Positions 27,541 through 36,206 of a DNA stretch of 64,000 bases are shown piece after piece. Numbering within the stretch: the first letter of the stretch is position 1; the number at the start of each line of letters is the position of its first letter. Under the pieces are notes generated by a model, which saw only the letters and a list, made by a program, of their open reading frames with translations, was not told the origin of the DNA and made no database searches. The stretch is from positions 1-64,000 of the forward strand of contig CAKPGU010000009.1 of NCBI GenBank assembly GCA_934155265.1. The letters are read 5' to 3'. This stretch comes from an uncultured Clostridia bacterium. GTDB taxonomy: Bacteria; Bacillota; Clostridia; TANB77; CAG-508. The translations under genes were made by a program, and so were the position numbers.

Positions 27541-29064
27541 ATGGAAACATTTTCGAAATTTTTATACGAATTTTTAAAACAGTTCTTTTCTGGGGCAATA
27601 ACTATTTTTAGAGGTATTGGAACAGGATTGCAACAAACTTTTGATATAAAATCATATCAAAATATATTAAATACATATAAAGGAGACTTTTCAGTTCCAG
27701 AGTGGGCATTAGTTGTAATATCAATTTTGTGTATAGCAATATTTATTGGTCTTATAATTGCACTAATATATTTGCTATTTAGAAAATATGTGAAATTTAG
27801 AAAAAAAGCAATTGACCAAGATGAATTATTAGAAGAAGTAGCATCATTAAATAAACAAGTAACAACATTAATGAAGGAAAAAGAGAATATTATGGCTATG
27901 AAGGTGTCTCAACTTGGTTTAAAGCCTGATGAATCAGCAGAAATAGAGCCAGATGAGCAAGATGAGGAAGGTGTTGATAATCCTGATATAAGATTTTCTA
28001 AATTACATGAAATTGATTTAAGATTTGAAGATTATCAACAAATAGATTATGGAAATTCATTTACATTACCAGAATTGTGTGCAAATTTTAGGAATTTTGC
28101 TGCATCAAAATTAAGATTATATTATAAACCAGAAATGGTAAGAATCTTTATTTCTGGACTAGCATCTACAAAATTGATAATTTTACAAGGTATCTCTGGA
28201 ACAGGTAAAACATCTCTTGCTTATGCTTGGGGTAAATTCATGAGACATGATTCTTGTATTGCATCTGTTCAGCCATCTTGGAGAGATAGAACAGATATGT
28301 TTGGGTATTTTAATGAATTTACAAAGAAATTCAATGAAACTGAAATGTTAAAAGAAATGTATATTGCAGATTATGTTGATGAGGTTTATACAGTAATTTT
28401 GGATGAGATGAACTTGTCTCGTGTAGAGTATTACTTTGCAGAGATGCTTTCTATTTTGGAGATGCCAAATAGAGATGAATGGATTATAGAGTTAGTTCCA
28501 AATAGTTGGAAAACAGATCCTAAATATATTACAGGTGGAAAGATAAAAGTGCCATCAAATATGTGGTATATAGGAACAATCAATAATGATGACTCAACTT
28601 TTGCTGTAACAGATAAAGTATATGATAGAGCTATGCCAATAGATATAAATGATAAGAGTGTTCCGTTTGAGCCTATTGAAACAGAGGCAGAAGGAATTAA
28701 TTTTTCTTATTTAGATAATTTATTTAAAACAGCGATACAGGAAAATCCTATATCACAAGAGACTTTAGATAAAATTGAGCAAATGGATAATTATGTAATA
28801 CAACATTTCCGTATTGCATTTGGTAATCGTATTGTAGCACATATGAAAAAGTTTGTTCCTGTGTATGTTGCTTGTGGTGGAGATGAAGTTAGTGGAGTTG
28901 ATTATTTTATAGCTAAAAAAATATTAAGAAAGTTTGAACAATTAAATATGTCATATATTAGAGATGAAATAGACCCTTATATACAATTTTTAAATACAAC
29001 ATTTGGTAAAAATAAGATGAAAGAATGTATAGAGTATTTATTAAGATTGAAAAAAATGTCATAA
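27541..29064 (+). CDS. Membrane-tethered McrB-like AAA+ ATPase (intact)
   Basis: 507 residues. An amphipathic N-terminus, one membrane helix (about 55-80), a coiled coil (92-118) and an acidic linker (129-147) lead into the AAA+ module. Walker A is GISGTGKTS (217-225), Walker B VILDEM (285-290), sensor-1 GTINNDDST (345-353), with an arginine finger candidate in DRAMPIDI (Arg363). McrB/AAA_5 group by motif. Classic McrB proteins have an N-terminal DNA-binding domain; here that is replaced by a membrane anchor. With the 29089 product it probably forms a membrane-bound NTPase complex acting on surface-protein assembly. Confidence 0.88.
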   Translation: METFSKFLYEFLKQFFSGAITIFRGIGTGLQQTFDIKSYQNILNTYKGDFSVPEWALVVISILCIAIFIGLIIALIYLLFRKYVKFRKKAIDQDELLEEVASLNKQVTTLMKEKENIMAMKVSQLGLKPDESAEIEPDEQDEEGVDNPDIRFSKLHEIDLRFEDYQQIDYGNSFTLPELCANFRNFAASKLRLYYKPEMVRIFISGLASTKLIILQGISGTGKTSLAYAWGKFMRHDSCIASVQPSWRDRTDMFGYFNEFTKKFNETEMLKEMYIADYVDEVYTVILDEMNLSRVEYYFAEMLSILEMPNRDEWIIELVPNSWKTDPKYITGGKIKVPSNMWYIGTINNDDSTFAVTDKVYDRAMPIDINDKSVPFEPIETEAEGINFSYLDNLFKTAIQENPISQETLDKIEQMDNYVIQHFRIAFGNRIVAHMKKFVPVYVACGGDEVSGVDYFIAKKILRKFEQLNMSYIRDEIDPYIQFLNTTFGKNKMKECIEYLLRLKKMS

Positions 29065-29088
29065 TATAATGGAAGGGGAGAAGGTCTG

Positions 29089-30225
29089 TTGGAAAACTTA
29101 GAGGTAATAGAATTATATGATGATTCGAATAAAGAAAATGATAAAAAATTTATAGAGTCTTCTGAATCTAGTTTAAAAGTACAAACTGAAAAAAAATATA
29201 TAACTAGAGATGTTGAGTGGATTAATTTAATGGAAGAAGTTATTCCTCATTTAGACCATGTTTTTAGGACACCAAATCGTTTTATTCAAAATGAAGAAGA
29301 GATTGTTAAAATAGAGCAAACAAGAAAGGTATCTGTTGAAACAATAAAACATTTATCTAAAAATACAAATTTTATACAAACAGTTGAAGAAAAAACAGGA
29401 AATGTAATTCCGTCTAAATTACTGAATGTAAGAAAAGAAGAAACTTACAATACTTATGAAAATCGTCTAGCATATACTTTGATTCAAAATGTAAAATTTT
29501 TTGTAAATAAAAGAAAGCAATCTTTAGTGGAATCATTAGGCATGGAGAAAAACGATGAAAATAAAGATAATAAGCAATTAGAATATAATGCAAAATCTAA
29601 ATTAAAAAATGAAGCTATCGACATAAATGTTTCAATAAGTTCAAAATTGGATTCACAGGGAAAAGACTCGCAAGAAGAAAATAAAAAGATGTTAGAAAGA
29701 ATTGAGGCAATCGAAAGAAAGATTACTGATGTAGAGTCTAATGATGTATATAAGATACTTGATAAATTACACGTTACATTAGTTAAAGACCCGATTAGAA
29801 AAACAAATATGATATTAAAAAATGTACATTTTCAATATATTATGAGATTGTGGGAGTTCATAAAAGATAATTTTGACGAAAATACAAATAGTTCAGAAGA
29901 AAATAAAGATTATATGGATGATGGTCAATTAAAAAAGATGATGGATGAGGCATTTTTACTTCAGTATTTGGTAATGAAAACATTAGATGAAGATGAAACA
30001 GAAAAGCAAGATACTAAAAAGGAAGTTAAAGCAATAATATTGGAACAAATGTTAGATAAGATGATTGACCTAGATGAAGATATAACAGAAGAGCAATTGC
30101 ATCAATTAGTTGCTGAAAAATATGAAGTAATAAGATATAAAAAAATGGCTGTATTGCAAGATATACAAAAGATATTTAAAAAGCATATAGATTTATATGA
30201 AGAAATGGTTGAAGGGAAAAATTAA
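29089..30225 (+). CDS. McrC/DUF2357-like partner of the AAA+ ATPase (tentative)
   Basis: 378 residues from TTG 29089, placed after a GGAAGGGGAGAAGG site. The shared core with 13123-14244 includes 'VSVETIKHLSKNTNF', 'TYENRLAYTLIQN', 'LVKDPIRKTNMILKNV' and a charged C-terminus. No nuclease motif is seen. Conservation of the ATPase-partner pair in both cassettes supports a functional complex; the DUF2357 link rests on the Y-E-N-R phrase and context only. Confidence 0.6.
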   Translation: MENLEVIELYDDSNKENDKKFIESSESSLKVQTEKKYITRDVEWINLMEEVIPHLDHVFRTPNRFIQNEEEIVKIEQTRKVSVETIKHLSKNTNFIQTVEEKTGNVIPSKLLNVRKEETYNTYENRLAYTLIQNVKFFVNKRKQSLVESLGMEKNDENKDNKQLEYNAKSKLKNEAIDINVSISSKLDSQGKDSQEENKKMLERIEAIERKITDVESNDVYKILDKLHVTLVKDPIRKTNMILKNVHFQYIMRLWEFIKDNFDENTNSSEENKDYMDDGQLKKMMDEAFLLQYLVMKTLDEDETEKQDTKKEVKAIILEQMLDKMIDLDEDITEEQLHQLVAEKYEVIRYKKMAVLQDIQKIFKKHIDLYEEMVEGKN

Positions 30226-30226
30226 A

Positions 30227-30823
30227 ATGAACGAAAAAATACAAAAAATAAAAAATAATAAGGTACTAAAGATTATTGGAAATATTATATATACAATTGT
30301 TTTCATATTTATAGCACTAATTTTAATAATTGCAGTTTTACAGAGAACTACTAATAATGAGATTTCACTTGGAGGATACAGAATTTTTGTTGTTGCAACA
30401 GGAAGTATGGTTCCAAAATATAATGTGGGAGATGTATTGTTATCAAAAGAAATTGCTCCTGAAAATATCAAAGTTGGAGATGATATTGTATATACAGGAA
30501 AGGAAGGCAGTTTTAAAGATAAAGTTGTAACACACCAGGTTATTTCTGTTGAAAAAGATGGAGAGAATTATAGAATAATTACAAAAGGTATTGCAAATAC
30601 AAAAGAAGATCCAGAGATAACTCAAAATGAAGTTATGGGAAAAATTAAATGTAAATTAGATGTATTGACATTTCTACAAAAAATGATTTCGAATAATTAT
30701 GTTTTCTATTTTGTTATATTTGTTCCAATAGTATTAATAACATTTAAACAAATAAATAGTATGACACCAAGTGAAGATGATAGTGATGATGAGGAAGAGG
30801 AAGAAAAAGAAGATAAGGATTAA
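30227..30823 (+). CDS. SipW-type signal peptidase I with acidic cytosolic tail
   Basis: 198 residues from ATG 30227, one base after the preceding stop, with AAGGG upstream. Ser60 (TGSMVP), His103 (VVTHQV) and Asp128 (TKEDPE) make a complete set. Helices at about 15-38 and 148-170. The end is a run of Asp/Glu (SEDDSDDEEEEE...). It resembles both 14245 and 18163; the acidic tail is shared with 18163. The next gene, 30841, is the likely substrate. Confidence 0.88.
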   Translation: MNEKIQKIKNNKVLKIIGNIIYTIVFIFIALILIIAVLQRTTNNEISLGGYRIFVVATGSMVPKYNVGDVLLSKEIAPENIKVGDDIVYTGKEGSFKDKVVTHQVISVEKDGENYRIITKGIANTKEDPEITQNEVMGKIKCKLDVLTFLQKMISNNYVFYFVIFVPIVLITFKQINSMTPSEDDSDDEEEEEKEDKD

Positions 30824-30840
30824 CGAAAGGAGAAAGAACT

Positions 30841-31452
30841 ATGCATAAATTTATCAAAATTATGAAAAAAGTAAAAATAAAAAATATGCTAATTTTAATT
30901 TTGTTATTATTATTTAATGCTTATGCATGGTTCATATATGCTACAAGAGTTGCGACAGATGTAACTGCACATGTTAGTTCATGGAATGTTGAATTTGTCG
31001 GGACTGAAGGAGAAATTACTTCAAATCTAGAAGTAAATATTGGAAGAATTTACCCTGGGATGGAAAGATTTGAAAAGGTTGTTGAAGTACATAACAAAGG
31101 GGAAACAAAAGCAGTGTTAAGTTATCAAATTGAAGAATTTGATATTATGGGAGAGAAATTTATAGTAAATGAAAAAAAAGGACCAACTACGCAAGATATA
31201 GTAAATAAAATGAATACAGAATATCCATTTAATATAAAAATAGAAAAAGATGATAGTTTATTAAGCGAAGGAACAGGTGATGGCAAATTTTCAATTAGTT
31301 TAGATTGGGATTTTGAATCAGAAGATGAAAATAGAGATGAATTAGATACTATCTGGGGAAACAAAGCTTATGAATTTTATTCTTTAAATCCAGGAAAAAA
31401 TAGTATTGAAATAAAAATGACACTTATAGCGACACAAAAAGAAGAACAATGA
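30841..31452 (+). CDS. TasA/camelysin-like exported subunit
   Basis: 203 residues, the counterpart of 18914-19624. The signal helix ends FNAYAWFIYATRV, then V-S-S-W-N-V. Shared blocks: Y-P-G-M, 'IMGEKF', 'YPFNI', 'WGNKAYEFY'. Good GAAAGGAG site. The stop at 31452 faces the stop of the minus-strand gene 31460, only 7 bp away, so the two transcripts converge. Confidence 0.78.
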   Translation: MHKFIKIMKKVKIKNMLILILLLLFNAYAWFIYATRVATDVTAHVSSWNVEFVGTEGEITSNLEVNIGRIYPGMERFEKVVEVHNKGETKAVLSYQIEEFDIMGEKFIVNEKKGPTTQDIVNKMNTEYPFNIKIEKDDSLLSEGTGDGKFSISLDWDFESEDENRDELDTIWGNKAYEFYSLNPGKNSIEIKMTLIATQKEEQ

Positions 31453-31459
31453 AACTAAT

Positions 31460-32104
31460 TTAAGTAGTTTCTTGTTCTTCAGAATTATTAGAGTCTGCAA
31501 TTTGGGTGAATGAAATATTAACATCAAGAAGTGCTGGTGCATCTTGTTTTGTTGATTCTGTATCTTGGTCATTTGTCATTTGAGATGTTGTTTCATCATC
31601 ATTCCAAAGAACATATATACGTATAGTTCTTTTTGTAAGATTACTGCCAAGTAAAACATTATCAGTTATAGGTTCATTAAATGTATCAAAAGTATGTTTT
31701 TCCCAGTTTACAGGGATATCTTCACTATCAATTACGGAGTATCCAGTTGCAACGAGATCAGTGACTGAACTTGTTTCATCAGCTTTTACATTTATTTCGT
31801 ATTTAAAAGATACATCAACGTCAGAAAAATCAAAAACTAAATCGAAATATCCTTCTGCAGTTGGGGCAATAATGCCAGGGGCTATGTTCGAGTTGCCTTT
31901 AAATATTGGCTCGATTGCTGATGATATATCAGAATTATTTTTGATTGATTTATTGTTAACAGATATATTCCACCTTGCTATTGTGAGATCAGTTTTTCCT
32001 TTTGCTGATGTAAGATATTTTGCATAGATTTGCACAATTGAGAAGATGATCAAACATATTAAAATACTTATTAATAGTAATATAAATTTTTTATTATTTT
32101 TCAT
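31460..32104 (-). CDS. TasA/camelysin-like exported subunit on the opposite strand
   Basis: 214 residues; ATG complement at 32102-32104 with an AAGAAAGGAAC site, preferred over the upstream frame because of that site. The signal ends QIYAKYLTSA, then I-A-R-W-N-I-S-V-N. Counterpart of 14895-15566. It is the only minus-strand gene in the island and has its own promoter, so its expression is separated from the rest of cassette B. Confidence 0.75.
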   Translation of the reverse strand: MKNNKKFILLLISILICLIIFSIVQIYAKYLTSAKGKTDLTIARWNISVNNKSIKNNSDISSAIEPIFKGNSNIAPGIIAPTAEGYFDLVFDFSDVDVSFKYEINVKADETSSVTDLVATGYSVIDSEDIPVNWEKHTFDTFNEPITDNVLLGSNLTKRTIRIYVLWNDDETTSQMTNDQDTESTKQDAPALLDVNISFTQIADSNNSEEQETT

Positions 32105-32129
32105 TTTGTTCCTTTCTTTTGTTTTGTTT

Positions 32130-32158
32130 ATTTTAACATAGATAATTGTAGAAAGCAA
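32130..32158 (-). promoter_or_regulatory. Promoter of the minus-strand subunit gene
   Basis: Read on the minus strand: TTGCTT (32153-32158) and TAAAAT (32130-32135) with a 17-bp spacer, 25 bp before the ATG. It faces away from 32219. Confidence 0.55.
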
Positions 32159-32218
32159 GATAAATATAATTCAAAAATATCATTTTAAAGTGAAATTATA
32201 AAGGAGAGAATTTGTAAT

Positions 32219-32947
32219 ATGAAGAAAAAAGAAAAGAATCTTGAAAAAGATAAAGATAAAATTATATTAAGGTCTGAAAAAATTCGTGAAAGAGAGAAAA
32301 AAATAAATGTTATAAAAACAGGATTAGTAATAATGACATTATTTTTAATAACTATTTATTTTATTTTAGTTGTTTTTTATGAAAGTGGAAGTTTTACAAT
32401 ATCTCTTGATCCTGCTTTTGCTCAAAAGAGTGGTCTTGTTATGTATGAGTCATTAGATGATGAGGATAAACGTATATTGAAAGCAACACCTGCAGATTTT
32501 ATTGATAATATTTCAGTGAAATGGCTACCAAAAGACATAAACAAAATAGGTGAAGGAAGTCATAATGGAGAAAATTATTTTGCATATAGTTTTTACATAA
32601 AAAATAAAGGAAGTGAAATTGTCAATTATTGGTATGAGATATCAATTGACGATATTATAAAAAATGCAGACGAAGCAGTTCGAGTTATGGTTTACAGAAA
32701 TGATGACATGACATTATATGCAAAAGTAAATAATAAGACAGGAGAACCTGAAGAAGGAACTACACCATTTTATTCTGAAAAAGAAGTGGCAGTAGAACAA
32801 CGAAAAGATTTTGCACCTGAGGATGTTGATAAATTTACAATTGTAGTATTTATAGAAGGAGATGACCCGGATTGTTTAGATAACATCATAGGAGGAGAAA
32901 TGAAAATGCACATGGATATTACAGAAGAACATGTAAGACAGAACTAA
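32219..32947 (+). CDS. Membrane-anchored surface protein, counterpart of 19823
   Basis: 242 residues. A charged cytosolic N-terminus (about 35 residues) and one helix (about 38-60) precede an extracellular domain with 'SGLVMYESLDDED', 'GEGSHNGENYFAYSF', 'NNKTGEPEEGT' and 'IIGGEMKMHMDITEEH', all closely matching 19823-20602. It lacks a cleavage motif. Good AAAGGAGAG site. Confidence 0.75.
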   Translation: MKKKEKNLEKDKDKIILRSEKIREREKKINVIKTGLVIMTLFLITIYFILVVFYESGSFTISLDPAFAQKSGLVMYESLDDEDKRILKATPADFIDNISVKWLPKDINKIGEGSHNGENYFAYSFYIKNKGSEIVNYWYEISIDDIIKNADEAVRVMVYRNDDMTLYAKVNNKTGEPEEGTTPFYSEKEVAVEQRKDFAPEDVDKFTIVVFIEGDDPDCLDNIIGGEMKMHMDITEEHVRQN

Positions 32948-32950
32948 ATT

Positions 32951-33066
32951 ACAAAAAACGCAAAATATTACAAAAATATTACAATAATATTACAAAAATG
33001 ACAAGAAATTACATTTATATTACTTTTGTAACATTAGTTGACATGAAAAAATCAATAATATATACT
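32951..33066 (+). promoter_or_regulatory. Promoter of the cassette B major subunit with TTACA/TGTAA boxes
   Basis: TTGACA (33038-33043) and TATACT (33061-33066) with a 17-bp spacer. Between 32951 and 33034 there are at least five ATTACA copies and one TTTTGTAACAT (33024-33034), the same 11-mer as upstream of 19745. A shared regulator or a bent-DNA element is likely. Confidence 0.7.
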
Positions 33067-33129
33067 ACTAATATAGTAAAAAATGCCAACTAGTTAAAAA
33101 AGGGACTAGAGAAAAAAGGAGAGAAAAAG

Positions 33130-34197
33130 ATGAATAAAAAACAAAGCAAAAGAAAAATTAATTTGAAATCAGCAATACTATTGCTTTTACTATTAGCAAT
33201 ACTATTAACAGCATCTACTTATGCATGGTTTACAGCCAACAGAACTGTAACAGTTGATGATATTGATGTAAATATCGCAGCACAAAATGGTTTGCAAATA
33301 TCAGCAAATGGTGTTGACTGGAAATCAATATTAAAATTAGAAGATTTAAAAGCAGGGTACACATCACCAAATGGAACTGCAGATACAAATCAATTACCAA
33401 CAACTATGGAACCAGTATCTACAGCAGGAAATGTAACAAATGGAAAGATGGAAATGTTCTATGGTTCAGTTGATCCAGTTGATGGTGAATATGCATTAAC
33501 AGCAACAGAACAAACTGATACAAAAGGTGAAAATGGAAAATATGTTGCATTTGATATATTCTTAAAAGTAAACCAAGATGAAGATAATGTTATATTAGGT
33601 GAAAACTCACATGTTGTATTTAAAGATCAAACAACAGATAGAGGAATACAAAATGCAGCACGTGTTGCATTCTTACTAGAAGGTAATTCGGATGAAAATG
33701 CTGGACAAGATACATTTGTAGGACAAAATTCAGCTGTATCATTTGGTACAGATGCACAAGAAACAACATATATTTGGGAACCAAATTCTGATGTACATAC
33801 ACAATCAGCTGTAACATATGGACAAGGTACATACAAAATGGGAGTAACAAGCCACCCAGAAGGATCTAAAATAACAATTACACAAACAGACTGTGCGGTT
33901 ATACCTGCTTATGGAATAAATAAAAAAATAGATACAGGTATAAAACTAATAAACTCATTCTATGGTAAAGACTTTGATAACGGAAATACAGATATAGATA
34001 GCTTTACAAAGGTAACACCAAGTTATTCTACAAAAGCTGCAATGACAGCACAAGAAAATGCTTTCTCATTAAAGAAAGGTGTTACAAAAATGAGAGTTTA
34101 TATGTGGATTGAAGGACAAGATGTTGACTGTGAAAACTCAGCTTCTGGATCAGATGCAACATTCAAAGTTGAATTTAGATTACCAGAAGGACAATAA
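33130..34197 (+). CDS. Probable major SipW-dependent fibre subunit (TYAWF type)
   Basis: 355 residues, the counterpart of 20668-21891. The signal helix (about 11-29) ends STYAWFTANRTV, followed by 'AQNGLQISANGVDW' (AEGLEISLDAENW in 20668). The long Thr/Asn/Ala-rich beta domain ends in 'VYMWIEGQDVDCENSASG'. It has an own promoter and a strong AAAGGAG site, and is followed by a very large repeat array rather than a simple terminator. Confidence 0.78.
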   Translation: MNKKQSKRKINLKSAILLLLLLAILLTASTYAWFTANRTVTVDDIDVNIAAQNGLQISANGVDWKSILKLEDLKAGYTSPNGTADTNQLPTTMEPVSTAGNVTNGKMEMFYGSVDPVDGEYALTATEQTDTKGENGKYVAFDIFLKVNQDEDNVILGENSHVVFKDQTTDRGIQNAARVAFLLEGNSDENAGQDTFVGQNSAVSFGTDAQETTYIWEPNSDVHTQSAVTYGQGTYKMGVTSHPEGSKITITQTDCAVIPAYGINKKIDTGIKLINSFYGKDFDNGNTDIDSFTKVTPSYSTKAAMTAQENAFSLKKGVTKMRVYMWIEGQDVDCENSASGSDATFKVEFRLPEGQ

Positions 34198-34546
34198 AAA
34201 TTTACCAGAGGGGACACTCATTAATGGTAAAAAAAGTTACCAATGGGGACACCCCTTAGTGGTGAAAAAAGTTACCAGTAGGGACACCTTTTAATGGTAA
34301 AAAGTATATTAAAAAGTTAATATAATTAATACATATTCGATTATATTTATTAATTAACTATTTTAAATACTACTTTTTTACCACTAAAGGGTGTCCCTAC
34401 TGGTAACTTTTTTCACCATTAAGGGGTGTCCCTACTGGTAACTTTTTTTACCATTAAGGGGTGTCCCTACTGGTAACTTTTTTTACCACTAAGGGGTGTC
34501 CCTACTGGTAACTTTTTTTACCACTAAAGGGTGTCCCCAATGGTAA
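34198..34546. repeat. Large inverted array of 35-bp GGGGTGTCCC repeats
   Basis: Three units run one way (TTACCA..GGGGACACC..GGTAA, 34202-34305), then about 60 bp of A/T, then five units run the other way (from about 34377). The period is 35 bp in each arm. The arms are inverse complements, so a long cruciform or RNA hairpin is possible. It fills most of the gap between 33130-34197 and 34628. There are no variable spacers, so it is not a CRISPR. Confidence 0.8.
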
Positions 34547-34563
34547 AAAATTAATAAAATTCG

Positions 34564-34592
34564 TAGACTTTTTTAATATGTTATGATATGAT
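34564..34592 (+). promoter_or_regulatory. Candidate promoter for 34628
   Basis: TAGACT and TATGAT with a 17-bp spacer, 35 bp before the ATG. Same -35 variant as at 7191. Confidence 0.5.
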
Positions 34593-34627
34593 ACACATAG
34601 AAAAAATGGCGAAAGGACAAAGGAAAA

Positions 34628-36190
34628 ATGAATTTGAAAGATATAGTTGACAAAATCGAAGCTAGTAAAGAAGTATTAGCAACAATGCCCAAAAATAATC
34701 CTAAAAATATAAAGATATATAAAGAAAAAATAGAGGAATTACAAGAGGAATATAAAGGATATCAAAAAGAAATTCATCTTAGATTGCAAAGAAGATATCA
34801 AAATGCAACTAAAAAGGTTCCTAATAGTGAGATAGAGAATTTAGAAAAGAGATTAAAAACAATAAGTTATATATTAGATTTACTAGATGAAGAAAAAACA
34901 TCGTATGAAAAAATGGGGCTTGACAGGGCAATTTTTACTATATCAAGATATTACAAAGAAAATTTGAATCATATTAATGAACAAATTCAATCATGTATAA
35001 AAATGTTTTCGATGGTTGGAATTCAGGTTTCGGTGAATGATTTTGATTATAGCATATATGTGAAAGATTACATGAGGGTCTTTTTTCAAGAGCTAGAAAA
35101 AGGCATCATTAATTCCGAAATTTTAAAAGAAAAGTTTGAAGAGATTTATTGGAAATGTCCTGATATTATTGTTCATATAGAATTAAATATTAGAAATATT
35201 TATTTGAATAAAGAGCAGTTAATTGATAAATTTTTTGAAAAAGAGAAAGTAGAAAAATTGAAAAAACTTGATGTGACTTCTAAAGAGGTTAAGAGAAATT
35301 ATCTTGATTTGAAAAGACAGTTGATAGACAAAAAGGCTGTTGATGCATGGGACATGCAAGATAAATTTTTGAATGGTAAGTTAAATGTTAAAAATTTTAC
35401 CAAAGAAAAGATTGATGCAGATATTAATAAGGTATTACCAAAAGAGATTGGTGATAAAGTATATGAGAGTGAAGAGATTCAAGGAAATATTAGTAGATTT
35501 TTGAATACTTTATATGAATATCAAAATTATATGAAATTTAAGTTTATTGTTGATGATGTTAAACAATATTATCAACAAAAAGAAAATTATAAAAAGTCAT
35601 ATATGCTTACTAAAAAAGAGATAGAAAAACTAGAGTGTAAATTAAAGAGATTAAATAAAAAGTCAACAAAAAGAGGTCTTTTTGGAACTATAAAAATAGA
35701 GAATAAGCAGCTTCCTGAAGCTAAGGAACTAATTCAAGTTATAAGAGAAAAGTATAAAGAATTAGATATGAATAAGTTCTATAATAAAATTTATGAAAAA
35801 TTAGATAAGAATTGCACTGTGTATGATGCTTTAAATCTAGCAAATTCTTATTATGTATATTTAACATCATGCATAATAAATAATTTTAAAAATATACAAC
35901 ATGAAGAGCTTAATGATAAAGTGAAAGAATTAAATGATTTTTTAAACAATCCGTATAATAATTTTATTAGTCATACTAGAATTACTGACGAGAGCGATCT
36001 TACTATAATTATAAAAGATAGATATAAATTATTAAATTTTAATATAGAAAAAGAAGATTTGAATAGTAATAATATCAATTCACTTATATCTAGACTAGAA
36101 AATATCCAAATGGCTATAAATATGAAAAGAGCAAATCTAAAAATAGAAGATATTGAACAACTTTGCGAAATAAAAAAGGTATTACAATAA
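34628..36190 (+). CDS. Large cytosolic coiled-coil cassette protein, counterpart of 15793
   Basis: 520 residues, charged and helical with no membrane helix. Shared with 15793-17415: 'TSYEKMGLD', 'GIQVSVNDFDYSIYVKDYM', 'IINSEILKEKFEEIYWKC', 'LNIRNIYLNKEQLIDKF' and the C-terminal 'DLTIIIKDRYKLLNF'. The basic patch KSTKRGLFGT corresponds to KKGFFRRK. It is probably co-transcribed with the giant gene that begins 16 bp downstream. Confidence 0.65.
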   Translation: MNLKDIVDKIEASKEVLATMPKNNPKNIKIYKEKIEELQEEYKGYQKEIHLRLQRRYQNATKKVPNSEIENLEKRLKTISYILDLLDEEKTSYEKMGLDRAIFTISRYYKENLNHINEQIQSCIKMFSMVGIQVSVNDFDYSIYVKDYMRVFFQELEKGIINSEILKEKFEEIYWKCPDIIVHIELNIRNIYLNKEQLIDKFFEKEKVEKLKKLDVTSKEVKRNYLDLKRQLIDKKAVDAWDMQDKFLNGKLNVKNFTKEKIDADINKVLPKEIGDKVYESEEIQGNISRFLNTLYEYQNYMKFKFIVDDVKQYYQQKENYKKSYMLTKKEIEKLECKLKRLNKKSTKRGLFGTIKIENKQLPEAKELIQVIREKYKELDMNKFYNKIYEKLDKNCTVYDALNLANSYYVYLTSCIINNFKNIQHEELNDKVKELNDFLNNPYNNFISHTRITDESDLTIIIKDRYKLLNFNIEKEDLNSNNINSLISRLENIQMAINMKRANLKIEDIEQLCEIKKVLQ

Positions 36191-36206
36191 AGTGGAGATA
36201 GTGTAA

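Noticed and set aside
34109..34294. Plus-strand open frame of 61 codons
   Set aside because: It is an out-of-frame overlap of the 33130 gene running into repeat units.
34198..34546. Possible CRISPR array
   Set aside because: Units are contiguous 35-bp repeats with no unique spacers, they invert mid-array, and no cas genes are nearby.
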